From the NCBI RefSeq assembly GCF_037325665.1, contig NC_090246.1, forward strand, positions 62,209,622 through 62,273,621: a DNA stretch of 64,000 nucleotides, given 5' to 3'. Below, piece by piece: positions 44,253-54,832 of the stretch. The DNA comes from Littorina saxatilis (Eukaryota > Mollusca > Gastropoda > Littorinimorpha > Littorinidae). The notes under the pieces are model-generated. The model did no database searches and was not told where the DNA came from. It was given only the letters and a program-made list of their open reading frames with translations. Both the position numbers and the translations under genes were made by a program. Position 1 is the stretch's first letter; every line of letters starts with the position of its first letter.

Positions 44253-45973
44253 GCCTTCTGCTGCAACTTTTTCAGATCTGATTTCACGTCGTGCACCCTC
44301 AAGCTTCCTGAGTGTTGCTGTGGAGATTCCTGTGGCAGCTGCTGCTCTCTTCTGGTAACTGTGCAAGGGCATCAAAGTTCGACCCAACTCAGCTTCTCGT
44401 TTGAAGTATTCAGCAACATTCAATGCAATTTCTCGTGCCTGTGCGTCTAGTGTCTTCCCCTTCTTTCCAAGCAATGAAACAGCTGTAAATAAACAAAATA
44501 AACTGAGTCAACGAGGAAGTGTGAAACAGTGTACATCAACTTCATAGGTATAGGTTTACTGTAACTGTTTGTACTTAAAACTACTATTCAGTATTGTACT
44601 AGTAGTCTGTTTTTATACTGTCTACGTGAATGAAACTGAAACAAGTTACGTTTGTAACTGCGTAATTTTTGTCCTTCGTTGTCTCAGTTTGTGTCTATTT
44701 TTTCATCCTTCTGTCAATCTGTAAATAAGTAAAATAAAAAATAAAAAAGATAGCTTTATAGCTATGTAAATTGCCACCAACTACAAATATTCCAAAAAGA
44801 ATTCGTGAAACAAAACCTATTCAACCAAACCACTGGAGCAGAGGAATGGGGATGGACGAGACAACACAAACTGAACACAACACCCAGAGAAAAGCAAACC
44901 AATTTATTAGAGCAAAGATTTAACAATGAGAGGAGATCTGCAAACCAAATAAAAGTAACCAAAACTGACCTACAGCAGGGGATTAGACTAGAGTTGCAGA
45001 AAAACCTCACTTGAACATTATTTTATTTTCATAAGGTAAAGGTAAAGATTAAGAAATAGATACCACAATTAGGTCGTACAAAAACCATCACACATGTAAC
45101 TTTTATGTAACTTTAAATAAAAAGATAAGTGAATTTTGAATTTACTATATTATGTGACTGATTATAACTGATGCTTCAAGTTCAAGTACAAACTCAAAAA
45201 GAAAATACATTATTTTGAGTGTGACACTGAGAAATTGTCAGTGCAATAACTAATACAATTACAATTTGAATAAATACAATGTTCAAGAGACTTCTATTTT
45301 TCAGATTATTTGCATTAATTGCACTTGCAGAGTCTTTGAACTGACGAAGCAATCAAAAGCTAAATCTTACAAAAAATTGGCCGAGAACATATATATATCT
45401 CTGTTGCCTCTGAACATTGACAAAGTAGATTAAAGGTAAACTGCTGAGGCATCCCAGTTCAAACTTCAAGCTCCACATCATTATGCAGACGTGATACTTA
45501 CTTCCTTCGCAGCCTGTTCCACTTGCTTTCTTTGGTTTTGATTTTGGTTTGTCTTTGGCACTCTTCTTCTTCTTCAACTTCGAGTCAATATTAGGCTTGT
45601 TTCCATCAGAGTCCTCAACGGACTTCTTCTTTCTTGCTTTCTTTGGCTTGCTGCTTTGCACGTGACTAACACTGCTCACACCGGATGGATGGACTTCAAT
45701 AAGAGCAACAGGCACAGGTTGCTGCTGTTGCTGCTGCTGTTGCTGCTGCTGTTGCAGATGTTGGATGATAGCTGTGTCGGGAACGGCTTGCTGAGTTTGT
45801 ATTTGCGGAGGCAGGTGATTTGGCATAGTGATGGGGACCCCCGCGTGTGCATGTGGTGGGGGGAACGGCCCTCTGGGGGCCGCGTAGTTTACCCCCGCCA
45901 CTGCATTGTGATTGTCCATAATCCCCATCATCATCATCGCCGGTTCCACCATACCTGCCTGATGCACCGCCAT
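44253..45973 (-). CDS. unassigned gene with transposase-type HTH domain, two exons (possible DTWD1 5' end)
   Basis: Exons 45973-45502 and 44482-44253 join in frame (GTAAGT donor, TTTACAG acceptor, phase 1); the second ends at a GTAAGT donor in phase 0. The first 157 codons are low complexity: Met/Pro/His-rich, a run of 12 glutamines (about 45718-45757), then Lys/Ser-rich stretches. The second exon reads LGKKGKTLDAQAREIALNVA, then EYFKREAELG and AAATGISTATLRKLE. This pattern precedes DDE_3 transposase domains in many invertebrate proteins and looks like a helix-turn-helix. No transposase catalytic domain follows. The only in-frame minus-strand exon I recognise further along is the DTWD1 exon at 37150, also phase 0. 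It may be a separate gene or the N-terminal part of an extended DTWD1. I do not recognise an orthologue. Confidence 0.6.
44483..45501. other. intron of the HTH-domain gene
   Basis: AT-rich, with no recognised repeat or exon. Confidence 0.4.
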
Positions 45974-46319
45974 TTTCACAGCTTAAGCACTAACACTCAA
46001 ATCAAAAACAAACACTTGATCACTCACAAAATGCAAACAAACGTTTGTAACTTAGGATTACGTACCATTCTATCAGTATAACTTCAGATTTCAGCAACTA
46101 ATGCTGTCGGCCATTTTTGATTCCAAGCACTTCCGCCTGTGCCTCGAAGAAAAAGATTCGGAGTTGCTTCCCTTCGTTTTTTTCTGTCTCTTTCTCCACT
46201 CTGGCACTCACCCTCTCTCCGTATGTTTCAGTGTTTTTGTCTCCCTTGCTCTCTCTCTCCTGTGTAAATTCTATTGTGTGGCACAGCTTTCCTTGTCTAC
46301 TTTTATTGTTGGGTGAAGG

Positions 46320-46395
46320 GTTACAACTCGCTATTGCCGCGGCCCGTTGTTGCCGCAACCCGTTATTGCCGCAACCCGCTATTGCCGCGGAACTT
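46320..46395. repeat. short GC-rich tandem repeat upstream of the HTH-domain gene
   Basis: About four to five units of 15 bp with consensus CCGYTATTGCCGCRR lie 350-420 bp upstream of the start at 45973, possibly in its promoter. Confidence 0.6.
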
Positions 46396-46487
46396 TCCCG
46401 CAAGAAAGATCCCCTGATTCCGGTTTTGTTAGAAAAAAATTGCGCCAGTTAGATGCCATCAAACAACAGAGTTGGTAACTCTGCCGT

Positions 46488-46700
46488 GTGTTACGCGTGA
46501 TTGTTCTGAAAAGTGACTATTACATGATTGTTCTGAAAGTCTACTATTTATTTCATCGTAATCATGTAAGCCCTCATACGTGATTGTTCTGAAAGCTTAC
46601 TAATTTACATGATTGTTCTGAAACTCTACTAAAGGTAAACTTGCTTCACCCGTGAAATGTAGTCAGATATGGAACAATATGTATACCCCTGCCCAACGAA
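46488..46700 (+). repeat. repeat block R, copy 1
   Basis: It holds four spaced copies of TGATTGTTCTGAAA followed by TTGCTTCACCCGTGAAATGT and ATGGAACAATATGTATACCC. A near-identical block is at 47795-48000, and an inverted one at about 49018-49215. The unit is not recognised. Confidence 0.8.
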
Positions 46701-46883
46701 ATGTGTTTGAGTTGATCCGTCTTCTGTGTGCGCGACAGCTTCAGATGTGTGTTTGAGCTGATCCGTCTCTTCACTCCCTTTTTTTAGGTGTAGGGGGTGG
46801 GGGAGGTTTGTTCATATCAACTGACACTTTATCAAACCATTTGAATAATTCATATACAAAATTCTGGTGGTTGCTGTGTAATA

Positions 46884-47740
46884 AAACAAGTCGCGTAAGG
46901 CGAAAATACAATATTTAGTCAAGTAGCTGTCGAACTCACAGAATGAAACTGAACGCAAAGCAACGCAGCAAGACCGTATACTCGTGGTCCACCGCTCACA
47001 GCATTGGCAGTGAAATTGACAAGAAGAGCGGGGTAGTGGTTACGCTATGCTGCATAGCACGCTTTTCTGTACCTCTGTTCGTTTTAACTTTCTGAGCGTG
47101 TTTTTAATCCAAACATATCATATCTATATATTTTTGGAATCAGGAACCGACAAGGAATAAGATGAAAGTGTTTTTAAATTGATTTCGAAAAAAAAATTTG
47201 ATAATAATTTTTATATATTTAATTTTCAGAGCTTGTTTTTAATCCGAATATAACATATTTATATGTTTTTGGAATCAGCAAATGATGGAAAATAAGATAA
47301 ACGTAAATTTGGATCGTTTTATAAATTTTTATTTTTTTTTACAATTTTCAGATTTTTAATGACCAAAGTCATTAATTAATTTTTAAGCCACCAAGCTGAA
47401 ATGCAATACCGAACCCCGGGCTTCGTCGAAGAGTACTTGACCAAAATTTCAACCAATTTGGTTGAAAAATGAGGGCGTGACAGTGCCGCCTCAACTTTCA
47501 CGAAAAGCCGGATATGACGTCATCAAAGACATTTATCAAAAAAATGAAAAAAACGTTCGGGGATTTCATACCCAGGAACTCTCATGTCAAATTTCATAAA
47601 GATCGGTCCAGTAGTTTAGTCTGAATCGCTCTACACACACACACAGACACACACACAGACACACGCACATACACCACGACCCTCGTTTCGATTCCCCCTC
47701 GATGTTAAAATATTTAGTCAAAACTTGACTAAATATAAAA
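46884..47740 (-). mobile_element. Helentron-like element, family HA, copy 3
   Basis: It reads on the minus strand: hairpin end near 47705-47736, body, then the inverted arm and TCGCCTTACGCGACTTGTTT near 46884-46905. It lies between two direct copies of block R. The closest relative in body sequence is copy 4 (58008-58870). Confidence 0.78.
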
Positions 47741-47794
47741 ACAAGTGTCATTGAAAACAGAGATGTGCTAATACATTTAGCTTTCATGTGTGTG

Positions 47795-48000
47795 TATGTT
47801 ACGCGTGATTGTTCTGAAAAGTGACTATTACATGATTGTTCTGAAAGTCTACTATTTATTTCATCGTAATCATGTAAGCCCTCATACGTGATTGTTCTGA
47901 AAGCTTACTAATGTACATGATTGTTCTGAAACTCTACTAAAGGTAAACTTGCTTCACCCGTGAAATGTTGTCAGATATGGAACAATATGTATACCCCTGC
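47795..48000 (+). repeat. repeat block R, copy 2
   Basis: Nearly identical to 46488-46700, including all four TGATTGTTCTGAAA motifs in the same spacing. Confidence 0.8.
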
Positions 48001-48240
48001 CCAACGAAGTTGGAGGGGGGTATACTGGATTCACTTTGTCCATCTGTCTGTGTGTATGTCTGTATGTATATATGGAACAATATTTTGATACAATGATACT
48101 AAATCTTAAGTGATATTGATATTTATACCCCAGCCAAATGAAGTTGGAGGGGGTATACTGGATTCACTTTGTCCGTCTGTCTGTGTGAATGTCTGTATGT
48201 AAATGGAACACTATTTTGATACAATGAACCCCCGCCCAAT
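47988..48240 (+). repeat. Helentron-like 5' ends, family HD, two tandem copies
   Basis: Two copies (about 47990 and 48124) start with a hairpin made of TATACCCC and GGGGGTATAC around AACGAAGTTGGA, then TGGATTCACTTTGTCC and a GTCT microsatellite. This is the same start design as families HA, HB and HC. The 3' ends were not identified. Confidence 0.55.
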
Positions 48241-48724
48241 GAATACAAACTCAACAAGTAATACGTTTCATACATTCAACATGTCTTCTTTATTGTTCTC
48301 AACTCAAAATTGAAATTAAATGTTCAAAGACAAAAATTATATATAATCTTCAAAAATGCAATGATTCTTCTTGAGTATTCCCAACTCAAAATTCAAGTTA
48401 CAGGTTCAAAGGGACACATAGAAACTTTTGAATTTTCCTCTTTGCCATGCTTAGGTGGCGAGGTCACCAAAATGGATCGAAAGGCTTGGCAAAGAGGGAA
48501 AATGGAAGCTATTTTTTGCCCCGTTAAAGACGAAAGGCACAACAAATAATTTTTACAAATGAAACTTTTTTTTTATGAACTAAAAATTCAAGTGGAGAGG
48601 GGATGAGAGACGTGAGGAGATGTCCGGGGTTGCGAGATGTGTGGGGAGTCTGGGCTATAAAGTTCTTGCACGCGAGACAATATACTTCTTTGTGTGTGTT
48701 TGGGGGGGGAGTATTTTGTTTATC

Positions 48725-48726
<2 letters not shown>
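48241..48726. other. intergenic, nothing recognised
   Basis: No named feature; short direct repeats of AACTCAAAATT occur near 48302 and 48380. Confidence 0.35.
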
Positions 48727-48762
<36 letters not shown>

Positions 48763-49412
48763 ATTTGTGTCATCCTAAATGTTAGGGGGGGGGGGGGGGC
48801 AAAAAGACATGTTTCCCCCCCCCCACCCCAGGTCTGAGGAACAGCTGCCCACCCCCCCCCCCCCCCCCCCCCCCGTTCCTGACGCCAGTGCACTGAGTAC
48901 ATATGCACACACACACACACACCACACATACACACACATAAAAGCTAAATTTATTAGCACATCTGTTTTCAGTGACACTTTTTTTTTATTACACAGCAAC
49001 CACCAGGGGTAGGGGTATACATTATTATTGTTCCATATCTGACTACATTTCACGGGTGAAGCAAGTTTACCTTTAGTAGAGTTTCAGAACAATCATGTAA
49101 ATTAGTAAGCTTTCAGAACAATCACGTATGAGGGCTTACATGATTACGATGAAATAAATAGTAGACTTTCAGAACAATCATGTAATAGTCACTTTTCAGA
49201 ACAATCACGCGTAACATGTGTATGTGTGGTGTGTGTGTGCGTATGTACTCAGTGCACTGGCGTCGGAAACTGGGGGGTTGGGGGGGGGGGGGGGCAGCTG
49301 CTGTTCCTTGGGTGGGGGGGGGGGGGGGCAAGCATGTATTTTTGCCCCCCCCCCCCCCCCCAATATTATTTAGGATGACAAACATATTCACAGAGAGAGA
49401 GAGAGAGATAGT
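48727..49412. repeat. long inverted repeat with G/C homopolymer runs
   Basis: Arms of about 200 bp (48727-48945 and 49205-49412) are complementary: CT versus GA repeats, GTCATCCTAAAT, several G/C runs of 10-20, GACGCCAGTGCACTGAGTAC and a CA/TG tract. The loop contains an inverted copy of block R (49018-49215). The plus strand has G runs in both arms that could form quadruplexes or a large cruciform. Confidence 0.8.
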
Positions 49413-49423
49413 GTGAGAGGGGC

Positions 49424-49550
49424 CTTTAATTTCATAACCGCAGTGCCCCACTGCGGGAAGCTAAAACTGGGTCATTGACCCCTGGGAAGAAGGTCAGTGT
49501 CTATAAACAAGGCAACCCAGCTATCCCAATGGACCTGCCTTTGATCTCCC
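49424..49550 (-). mobile_element. fragment of the pogo-like element of 11393-12175
   Basis: CTAAAACTGGGTCATTGACC and CAAGGCAACCCAGCTAT match the reverse complement of about 11705-11795. The element ends are missing. Confidence 0.65.
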
Positions 49551-50042
49551 GCACACACAGAGCACACATATTTCCACTCTGTATTCTTCCTTTGATGTGC
49601 GGCTTATTTTCCTTCTTCCACCGTTTGTTACGGGTATACTTTTTCAATTTTGGTTTGCCCTATCGGCCCCCTGCGCCCAATGGGTGACTGGATTACAATT
49701 TTTTTTAAAAGAAGGGGGTGCGCCTTATGCGATTGTGACAGGGGAGGCTACCGCTCCTTTCACAGCAGACTCTGCACCTGAGTTGTTGGCCTTTAAGTCA
49801 ACACCGGTGGATTGTGGAATTCTGTTTGTGATGGGGTCTGGTGGTTTCCGATTGTCTGTATGTTCATGGAAACCTTCGGGTTTGCATAACAGTTTTTATA
49901 GGGCTAAGAAATTAGCCCTAACATATTCAATCCTGTTTGATTGCACTTCGCCTCCCGAGGTGATCGTAGTGTTGCGGCACTCGGTTACACCTTGTAACCC
50001 GGAAAATACAGTACTTTTAAACCACACTCACAGTGACACACC
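49551..50042. other. unclassified sequence
   Basis: A plus-strand open frame crosses this region but shows no domain that I recognise, and it runs into SINE sequence at its 3' end. Probably not a gene. Confidence 0.35.
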
Positions 50043-50168
50043 CTTCCAATTCTTTCTTTCTTTCTTTATTTGGTGTTTGACGTCGTTTTCAACCACGAAG
50101 GTTATATCGCGAGGGGGGAGATGGGATAGAGCCACTTGTCAATTGTTTCTTGTTCACAAAAGCACTAA

Positions 50169-50474
50169 GGCCTAAAAATAAAATAGGTGTGGTTAAGGTA
50201 ACCCGACCTACCCTATTTTTAGGGGCCGACCCTATAACTGTTTATTACATTTCTAACAAAAAAAAATTAAAATAAAATAAAATAAAAAATGAGTGCAGAA
50301 AACACAATGAAAGCGAAAGCGCTCGAGTCGCACACTTATTTCCCTGTCAAGTACAGTAGGTTTAATTTGTACGCATTAGAAAAAAAAGTTTAAAAAAAAA
50401 AAAGTGATTGCCTACCTTCCTACCCTATTTTTTGGGGCTATGTTACCTTAACCACACCTATTTCTTTTTTGGCC
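50169..50474. mobile_element. PIF/Harbinger-like MITE nested in SINE family C
   Basis: Ends are inverted: GGCC, A-rich stretch, AATAGGTGTGGTTAAGGTAAC (21 bp, last base variable) and the complement. Left flank is TAA, right flank AAA. The sub-terminal CCGACCTACCCTATTT and GGCCGACCCTATA motifs match the MITE at 10050-10419, but the terminal 20-mers differ. Confidence 0.75.
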
Positions 50475-50639
50475 AAATCAAAAATTTGCTCCAGGGGCTT
50501 GCAACGTAGTACAATATATTACCTTACTGGGAGAATGCGAGAATGCAAGTTTCCAGTACAAAGGACTTAACATTGATACTGCTTGACTAAAATCTTTACA
50601 AAAATTGACTATAAATTATTCTATACAAGAAACACTTAA

Positions 50640-51611
50640 AGGCACAGTAAGCCTCCCGTAAACCATCACAGAGCTCCCCGAGCGTCTACATACAGTACAA
50701 GCATACTTCCATTTGAACGCTCCTCTACAACAATGGCGCCTCGTTTTGGTGCTGGAAGGCTGTTATGAATATTCAATACCGGAAATCACGCCCGGACAGT
50801 AAGCCTCCCGTAAACCATCATTGATACTGTCAGGCTTTTACACACAGTACAAACACCCTTCCATTTGAACGCTCACCAAACGGGAACATCCTAGGTGCCC
50901 TGAGTACGTAAAAAGCGAGCAATTTTTAAAGAATTACTTTTGCAGATTCTCGAACACTTTTTGGACCCATCCTGAACTCAGGTCAAAAATGAGTTACTTC
51001 CCTTCGGGTCTCATTCTATCGATGTAAACTGGCGATAGCCGTGGATCGATGATTATCAGAATGTTTTTGGACCGTGGTGCGTTTTTGCGCTAGACCTAAC
51101 TTTTAAAATCTAAATAATAAATTGACAGCTTGTTACACAAACATTCTTTAATCATAAAAGAATTCTTTTTTCATCAAGACAAGATCAGTACAGTTCGAAG
51201 TGGTGAAAGTTTGAAAAAAGAAAAGCCCGGAAGCAGGGTCACGCAAGGGTCGTAGCAGACGACGGTTTATGCATATCGCCGTTCCTCTCAACAGTCAAAA
51301 GCCATCGCTAGAGTTTTTGTGAACCACAGCCATTTGTTTCGTGCATAAAAACGTGCTATTGTAGATAAGCTCACATCGAGTCGCATTCAAATGACTAACT
51401 GACGACTACATTGTGAAAAAGGGAAACTGGATCACACGGGTTCACAATGGCTCAGGGGTAAGATAAACCACGCAAAAATAAATTCTTTGAAAATTGTTCG
51501 CTCTTTACGGAGGATGTTCTCAATCGGTGAGTGTTTAAATGAAAGGGTGTTTGTACTGTGTGTAAAAGCCTGACCGTATCTGTGATGGTTTACGGGAGGC
51601 TTACTGTGCCT
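50640..51611. mobile_element. TTAA-flanked non-autonomous element, copy 2
   Basis: TTAA at 50636-50639 and 51612-51615 flanks an element inverted relative to 25918-26969, with the same AGGCACAGTAAG ends and the duplicated terminal unit, here at the left. The insertion point inside the SINE is a single TTAA in uninterrupted copies, which proves the target duplication. Confidence 0.9.
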
Positions 51612-51718
51612 TTAACAAGGGTAAAAGGAGAAACAGAATCCCTTAGTCGCCTCTTAAGACATGCTGGGGAGCATCGGGTAAATTCTTCCCCCTAACCCGC
51701 GGTGGGTCTTCCAATTCT

Positions 51719-52144
51719 ACTACACATGTTTTCTTCACCACACAACCAGACTATGAAGTGCAATGAAATAAGTGTTGTTGTTTTTAAATTCTAAGGCAAG
51801 GCACATTAATAACGATTGAATATCTGGTATCTGACGCAAACTATTCTTTTTTGATCTCGTGCATGGGTCTGACCCCAGGCTGGTCAACAATCCAATAGTT
51901 ATGATACAGTAAATCTTTTCACAGAACAATGTTTTTGTAGCCAGAAACATATGGACTTACACATTATTGTTCAACCCCGGTCCAATTATTAACTGACCTA
52001 TTGAGTATTGTCCTCTGAGTCTGGGAGCAACACTGTATACATGATTACATCCATGTCCTTTTGGCACAACTCCACTTGCCAGTACTGCAGTAGTGTTCGA
52101 GTGCATAATAGACCTTGCTACATGTATCATTGTATGTATTATAA
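51719..52144. other. GPANK1 3' flank
   Basis: No recognised feature; the region would include the GPANK1 3' UTR. Confidence 0.35.
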
Positions 52145-53428
52145 TTATGAGAGTTCACGTCTTAAATTTATTTCCCAACGGCGATCCCTTTTATCTTTGG
52201 ATCTCTGTGCTCGCCTGGACAGAGTTCTGACATTTTCTTCTCTTTTGTATCCAACATCATGCACTGTGGAGATGGCAGCTTTGTCATTTGCTTTGAAGTG
52301 TGTCACCTTCGCTTTGTCTGTGACTTCACTGCCCAGACATTTGCGGTCACGTTTCAGCAATGTTTTCACTGGAAATTTCTGACCCTGTCCACTTGGTCCC
52401 AACCCTGTGTTTCCATCCCAGCCTGTTTTCATCATCATGCGAAAGCCTGCGTTAGACAGTGGTATGAGAAACGAGTCATCTTTAGGTTTTGAACCAGTGT
52501 TGAAAATGTGGACCACAGAGGTAGCATGGGCTTTCTGGTCTGTGTCGCTGAACTGTGATTTGCACACATCACAGTAAAAACTAACAACAGGTTGTTTCTC
52601 TACCTTCACCCTGGATCTGCTTGCAATGAACCCGAACTTTAGATATGACTCAATGAAATTCACAACACTGGTATGGCGCTTTTGCTGAGCAAGTGTGAGT
52701 GCAGTCTGTCCCTGAGCATTAACGACAGTCAAATCAGCGCCAGCTTCCACCAAAATTTGCAGAACATCCTGATGATCTTCGAAAGCTGCAGCCATGCTTG
52801 CTGTCCAGCCAAATCGGTCCACACAATTCACATCAACACCTTGTTGTACTTGTAGCAGTGCTTTTACACCTTTACCATCTCCATTTTGTGCCAGTCTCAA
52901 CAGCTCAGATTTCCTGTGATCCAACACCCTTTGACTTAGCTGTACATGACTGTCTGTGCCTCTTATACCACTTGATGTGCTGTACTTTGTAAGACTCTCG
53001 CACCCTCTGTCAATTGTCTTGTTTTGTGAATCACGAATGTGTTTCTGAATATGACTCTTGGAATCAGACTTGTAGCTGTAATCAACAGAAACCTTCTTTG
53101 ACGAGTGCACACCATGTGCACCACTGTAGCCATGCAGTTTCTTTTTTGAAGCTGAACTCCTGCCACTGCACTGTGTCTTTTTTCTGTGTCTTTTAGCTTG
53201 ATCTAAATCACTGGTCCTCTTCCTGTTGTGACTGGTTACCTTTTCGTCATTGACATTCTTCTCACAGAGTTCTTGATAGAACGACCTTGCTTCATAACCG
53301 CTGATGGATGACTGTGCAACAGGATTCTGCTTCTTTTCCTTTCTTACACTTAACTGTCCAGCTTTGACGAAATCAATCAGGTATCTGTAGTCTTCCTGTC
53401 CCTGTGTTCCTGGTAGTATATCTGCCAT
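52145..53428 (-). CDS. GPANK1: GPANK1, G-patch and ankyrin-repeat protein, single coding exon
   Basis: 427 codons without introns. Residues 1-165 are polar and probably disordered, with basic runs near 65-97. Two to three ankyrin repeats span about 172-265 (SELLRLAQNGD, DRFGWTASMAAA, GADLTVVNAQGQTALTLA). A C2H2-like unit FYCDVCKSQFSD...H...H is at 284-307. The G-patch is at about 325-367, with the core GWDGNTGLGPSGQGQKFPV and NAGFRMMMK before it. The Lys/Arg-rich tail is typical. This order (ankyrin, zinc-finger-like, G-patch) is that of GPANK1 (BAT4); its role is poorly known, and G-patches usually activate DEAH helicases or bind RNA. An acceptor (CTTTTACAG) at about 53459 suggests a spliced 5' UTR; a candidate upstream donor is at about 53660. 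The start is the first ATG after that acceptor. Confidence 0.93.
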   Translation of the reverse strand: MADILPGTQGQEDYRYLIDFVKAGQLSVRKEKKQNPVAQSSISGYEARSFYQELCEKNVNDEKVTSHNRKRTSDLDQAKRHRKKTQCSGRSSASKKKLHGYSGAHGVHSSKKVSVDYSYKSDSKSHIQKHIRDSQNKTIDRGCESLTKYSTSSGIRGTDSHVQLSQRVLDHRKSELLRLAQNGDGKGVKALLQVQQGVDVNCVDRFGWTASMAAAFEDHQDVLQILVEAGADLTVVNAQGQTALTLAQQKRHTSVVNFIESYLKFGFIASRSRVKVEKQPVVSFYCDVCKSQFSDTDQKAHATSVVHIFNTGSKPKDDSFLIPLSNAGFRMMMKTGWDGNTGLGPSGQGQKFPVKTLLKRDRKCLGSEVTDKAKVTHFKANDKAAISTVHDVGYKREENVRTLSRRAQRSKDKRDRRWEINLRRELS

Positions 53429-53660
53429 GTTGTCTGCTTGATGTACAGCAGGGCACCTGTAAAAGGAATCAATGCGTTAGAATTTAATATTGAAACAGAA
53501 CTTACGTCAGTTTTCACATCCATTTTTGTCTTCATAATTTGTGCATGATCAAATGTCTGTAATTGTTGTAAACACGTCCACCTAGACACACGAGAGTGAA
53601 ATGACTTCTTCTGTGTAAAACACGTATGGTATTTTGTCCACAGGGTTTGAAATAATTACC

Positions 53661-53963
53661 TTCTACAGCCTACATCAAGAGCTGATCGGCTACAGTCTTC
53701 TATCTTGACTTCAAGCAGTTGTCATCATAAGATCCCCAAGTTGCCTTCGTGAGAACGACGAACATCATCATGTAAAAAGAGTGATGTCCCTTACCAGAAA
53801 ATTACTTCAATTAAACCTTGTCGTTTTTGTACATTTTCAATATTTATGATTATAAGCGTTAGTTAAAATCTAAAATTATGGAATATAATAAAACTGTTAT
53901 AATTTGAAATATCACGAATCTCGTCTGTTCGCGAAGGAGCGTTTCCTTGGAGATGTTGACAAA
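53661..53963. promoter_or_regulatory. divergent promoter region between GPANK1 and an unassigned gene
   Basis: The putative GPANK1 5' UTR exon (minus) and the exon starting at 53964 (plus) face away from each other here. No core promoter motif was identified; this is inferred from arrangement. Confidence 0.4.
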
Positions 53964-54062
53964 ATGGCGATGGAAGATGATGATAACGAAGATACTTTGC
54001 TGGACATTCATCGAACGTCTTTGCTAGAAGTTATAGAAGATAGAAATAGAACTCTTAACAAG
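53964..54062 (+). CDS. unassigned first exon
   Basis: Thirty-three codons (MAMEDDDNEDTLLDIHRTSL, then LEVIEDRNRTLNK) begin at an ATG in good context (ACAAAATGG) and end at AAG|GTAAAA, phase 0. The frame is also open 20 codons upstream. The sequence is acidic and looks like a short helix. The following exon is not identified: an acceptor GTTGCAG at about 54420 keeps frame for about 30 codons but shows no family resemblance, and the TEX47-like exon at 60868 has its own start. Followed by a 68-bp CT repeat. Family unknown. Confidence 0.4.
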
Positions 54063-54102
54063 GTAAAAGTCCGAAAATGTGTTGTCTCTAAACCGGGAGC
54101 AT

Positions 54103-54104
<2 letters not shown>

Positions 54105-54172
<68 letters not shown>
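54105..54172. repeat. (CT)n microsatellite
   Basis: An almost pure CT dinucleotide run, about 34 units, 40 bp past the donor of the preceding exon. Confidence 0.95.
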
Positions 54173-54544
54173 GCTTTTGTTGTTGAACCTTTTCAATCAT
54201 TTTCTTGCTTTCTGTGTGGATATTTTTTGTCCTAGAATATCATGATATGCAATGGTTGTAACCTGGAAATATTCTGTAGTTTTTATGCTGATCTATTTTT
54301 TTCCGTTGAATATTAGATTACTTGTTGATTGTTGTATTTGACCAATGTCAGGTTGTAAAACAAGGCATTATAACGCCTTAAACCTTCTGGATCTGGATCT
54401 TTTAGTAAGTTTACGTTGCAGGGACCACTGTTGGTCATCTTCGCAACCTTCTATCATAAAATAAAGATTAAGGAAGTGAGAATATTTGGCAGTAAACAAA
54501 AAGTGGAATTATGATGGGTCACAATGTGAAAATTGATAAAGGAT

Positions 54545-54832
54545 ATTGTAATTCAGTCAAATTGGTTTTAGAATGAAACAGATTAATTCTGTGATTGGTG
54601 AGATAACCACTACCAGTACCAGTGTTCAATTCTGATGAACACCAGAAATCTACTCATTGAACACCTGCTGGCTAGGCACATTGATACACACTCAACTAGT
54701 CTCTGTTAGCTGTGAGTATCATTTCCAGCACAGAGAGTCGGCAAAACACTAAGACAATAATTCATGTGAAGAGATTACACTGATCACATGAAGTAAATTG
54801 ATGTAGGAATTCGTCAGGGCTACATTGAGGTT
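54545..54832 (+). repeat. dispersed repeat, copy 2
   Basis: Diverged partner of 43425-43745, with the same ordered blocks (see that entry). Confidence 0.55.

Larger units (their letters stand above)
50054..51707 (-). mobile_element. SINE family C interrupted by two later insertions
   Basis: The outer target duplication CTTCCAATTCT is at 50043-50053 and 51708-51718. The SINE is split by a Harbinger-like MITE (50169-50474) and by a TTAA-flanked element (50640-51611). Comparison with the intact SINE at 25413-25784 shows a single TTAA at the second insertion point. Confidence 0.92.

Noticed and set aside
45656-46081. Leucine-run frame on the plus strand
   Set aside because: It is the antisense shadow of the polyglutamine tract in the HTH-domain exon.
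49597-50175. 192-codon open frame as a host gene
   Set aside because: No recognisable domain, and its 3' part runs into the SINE at 50054; likely chance or an old repeat.
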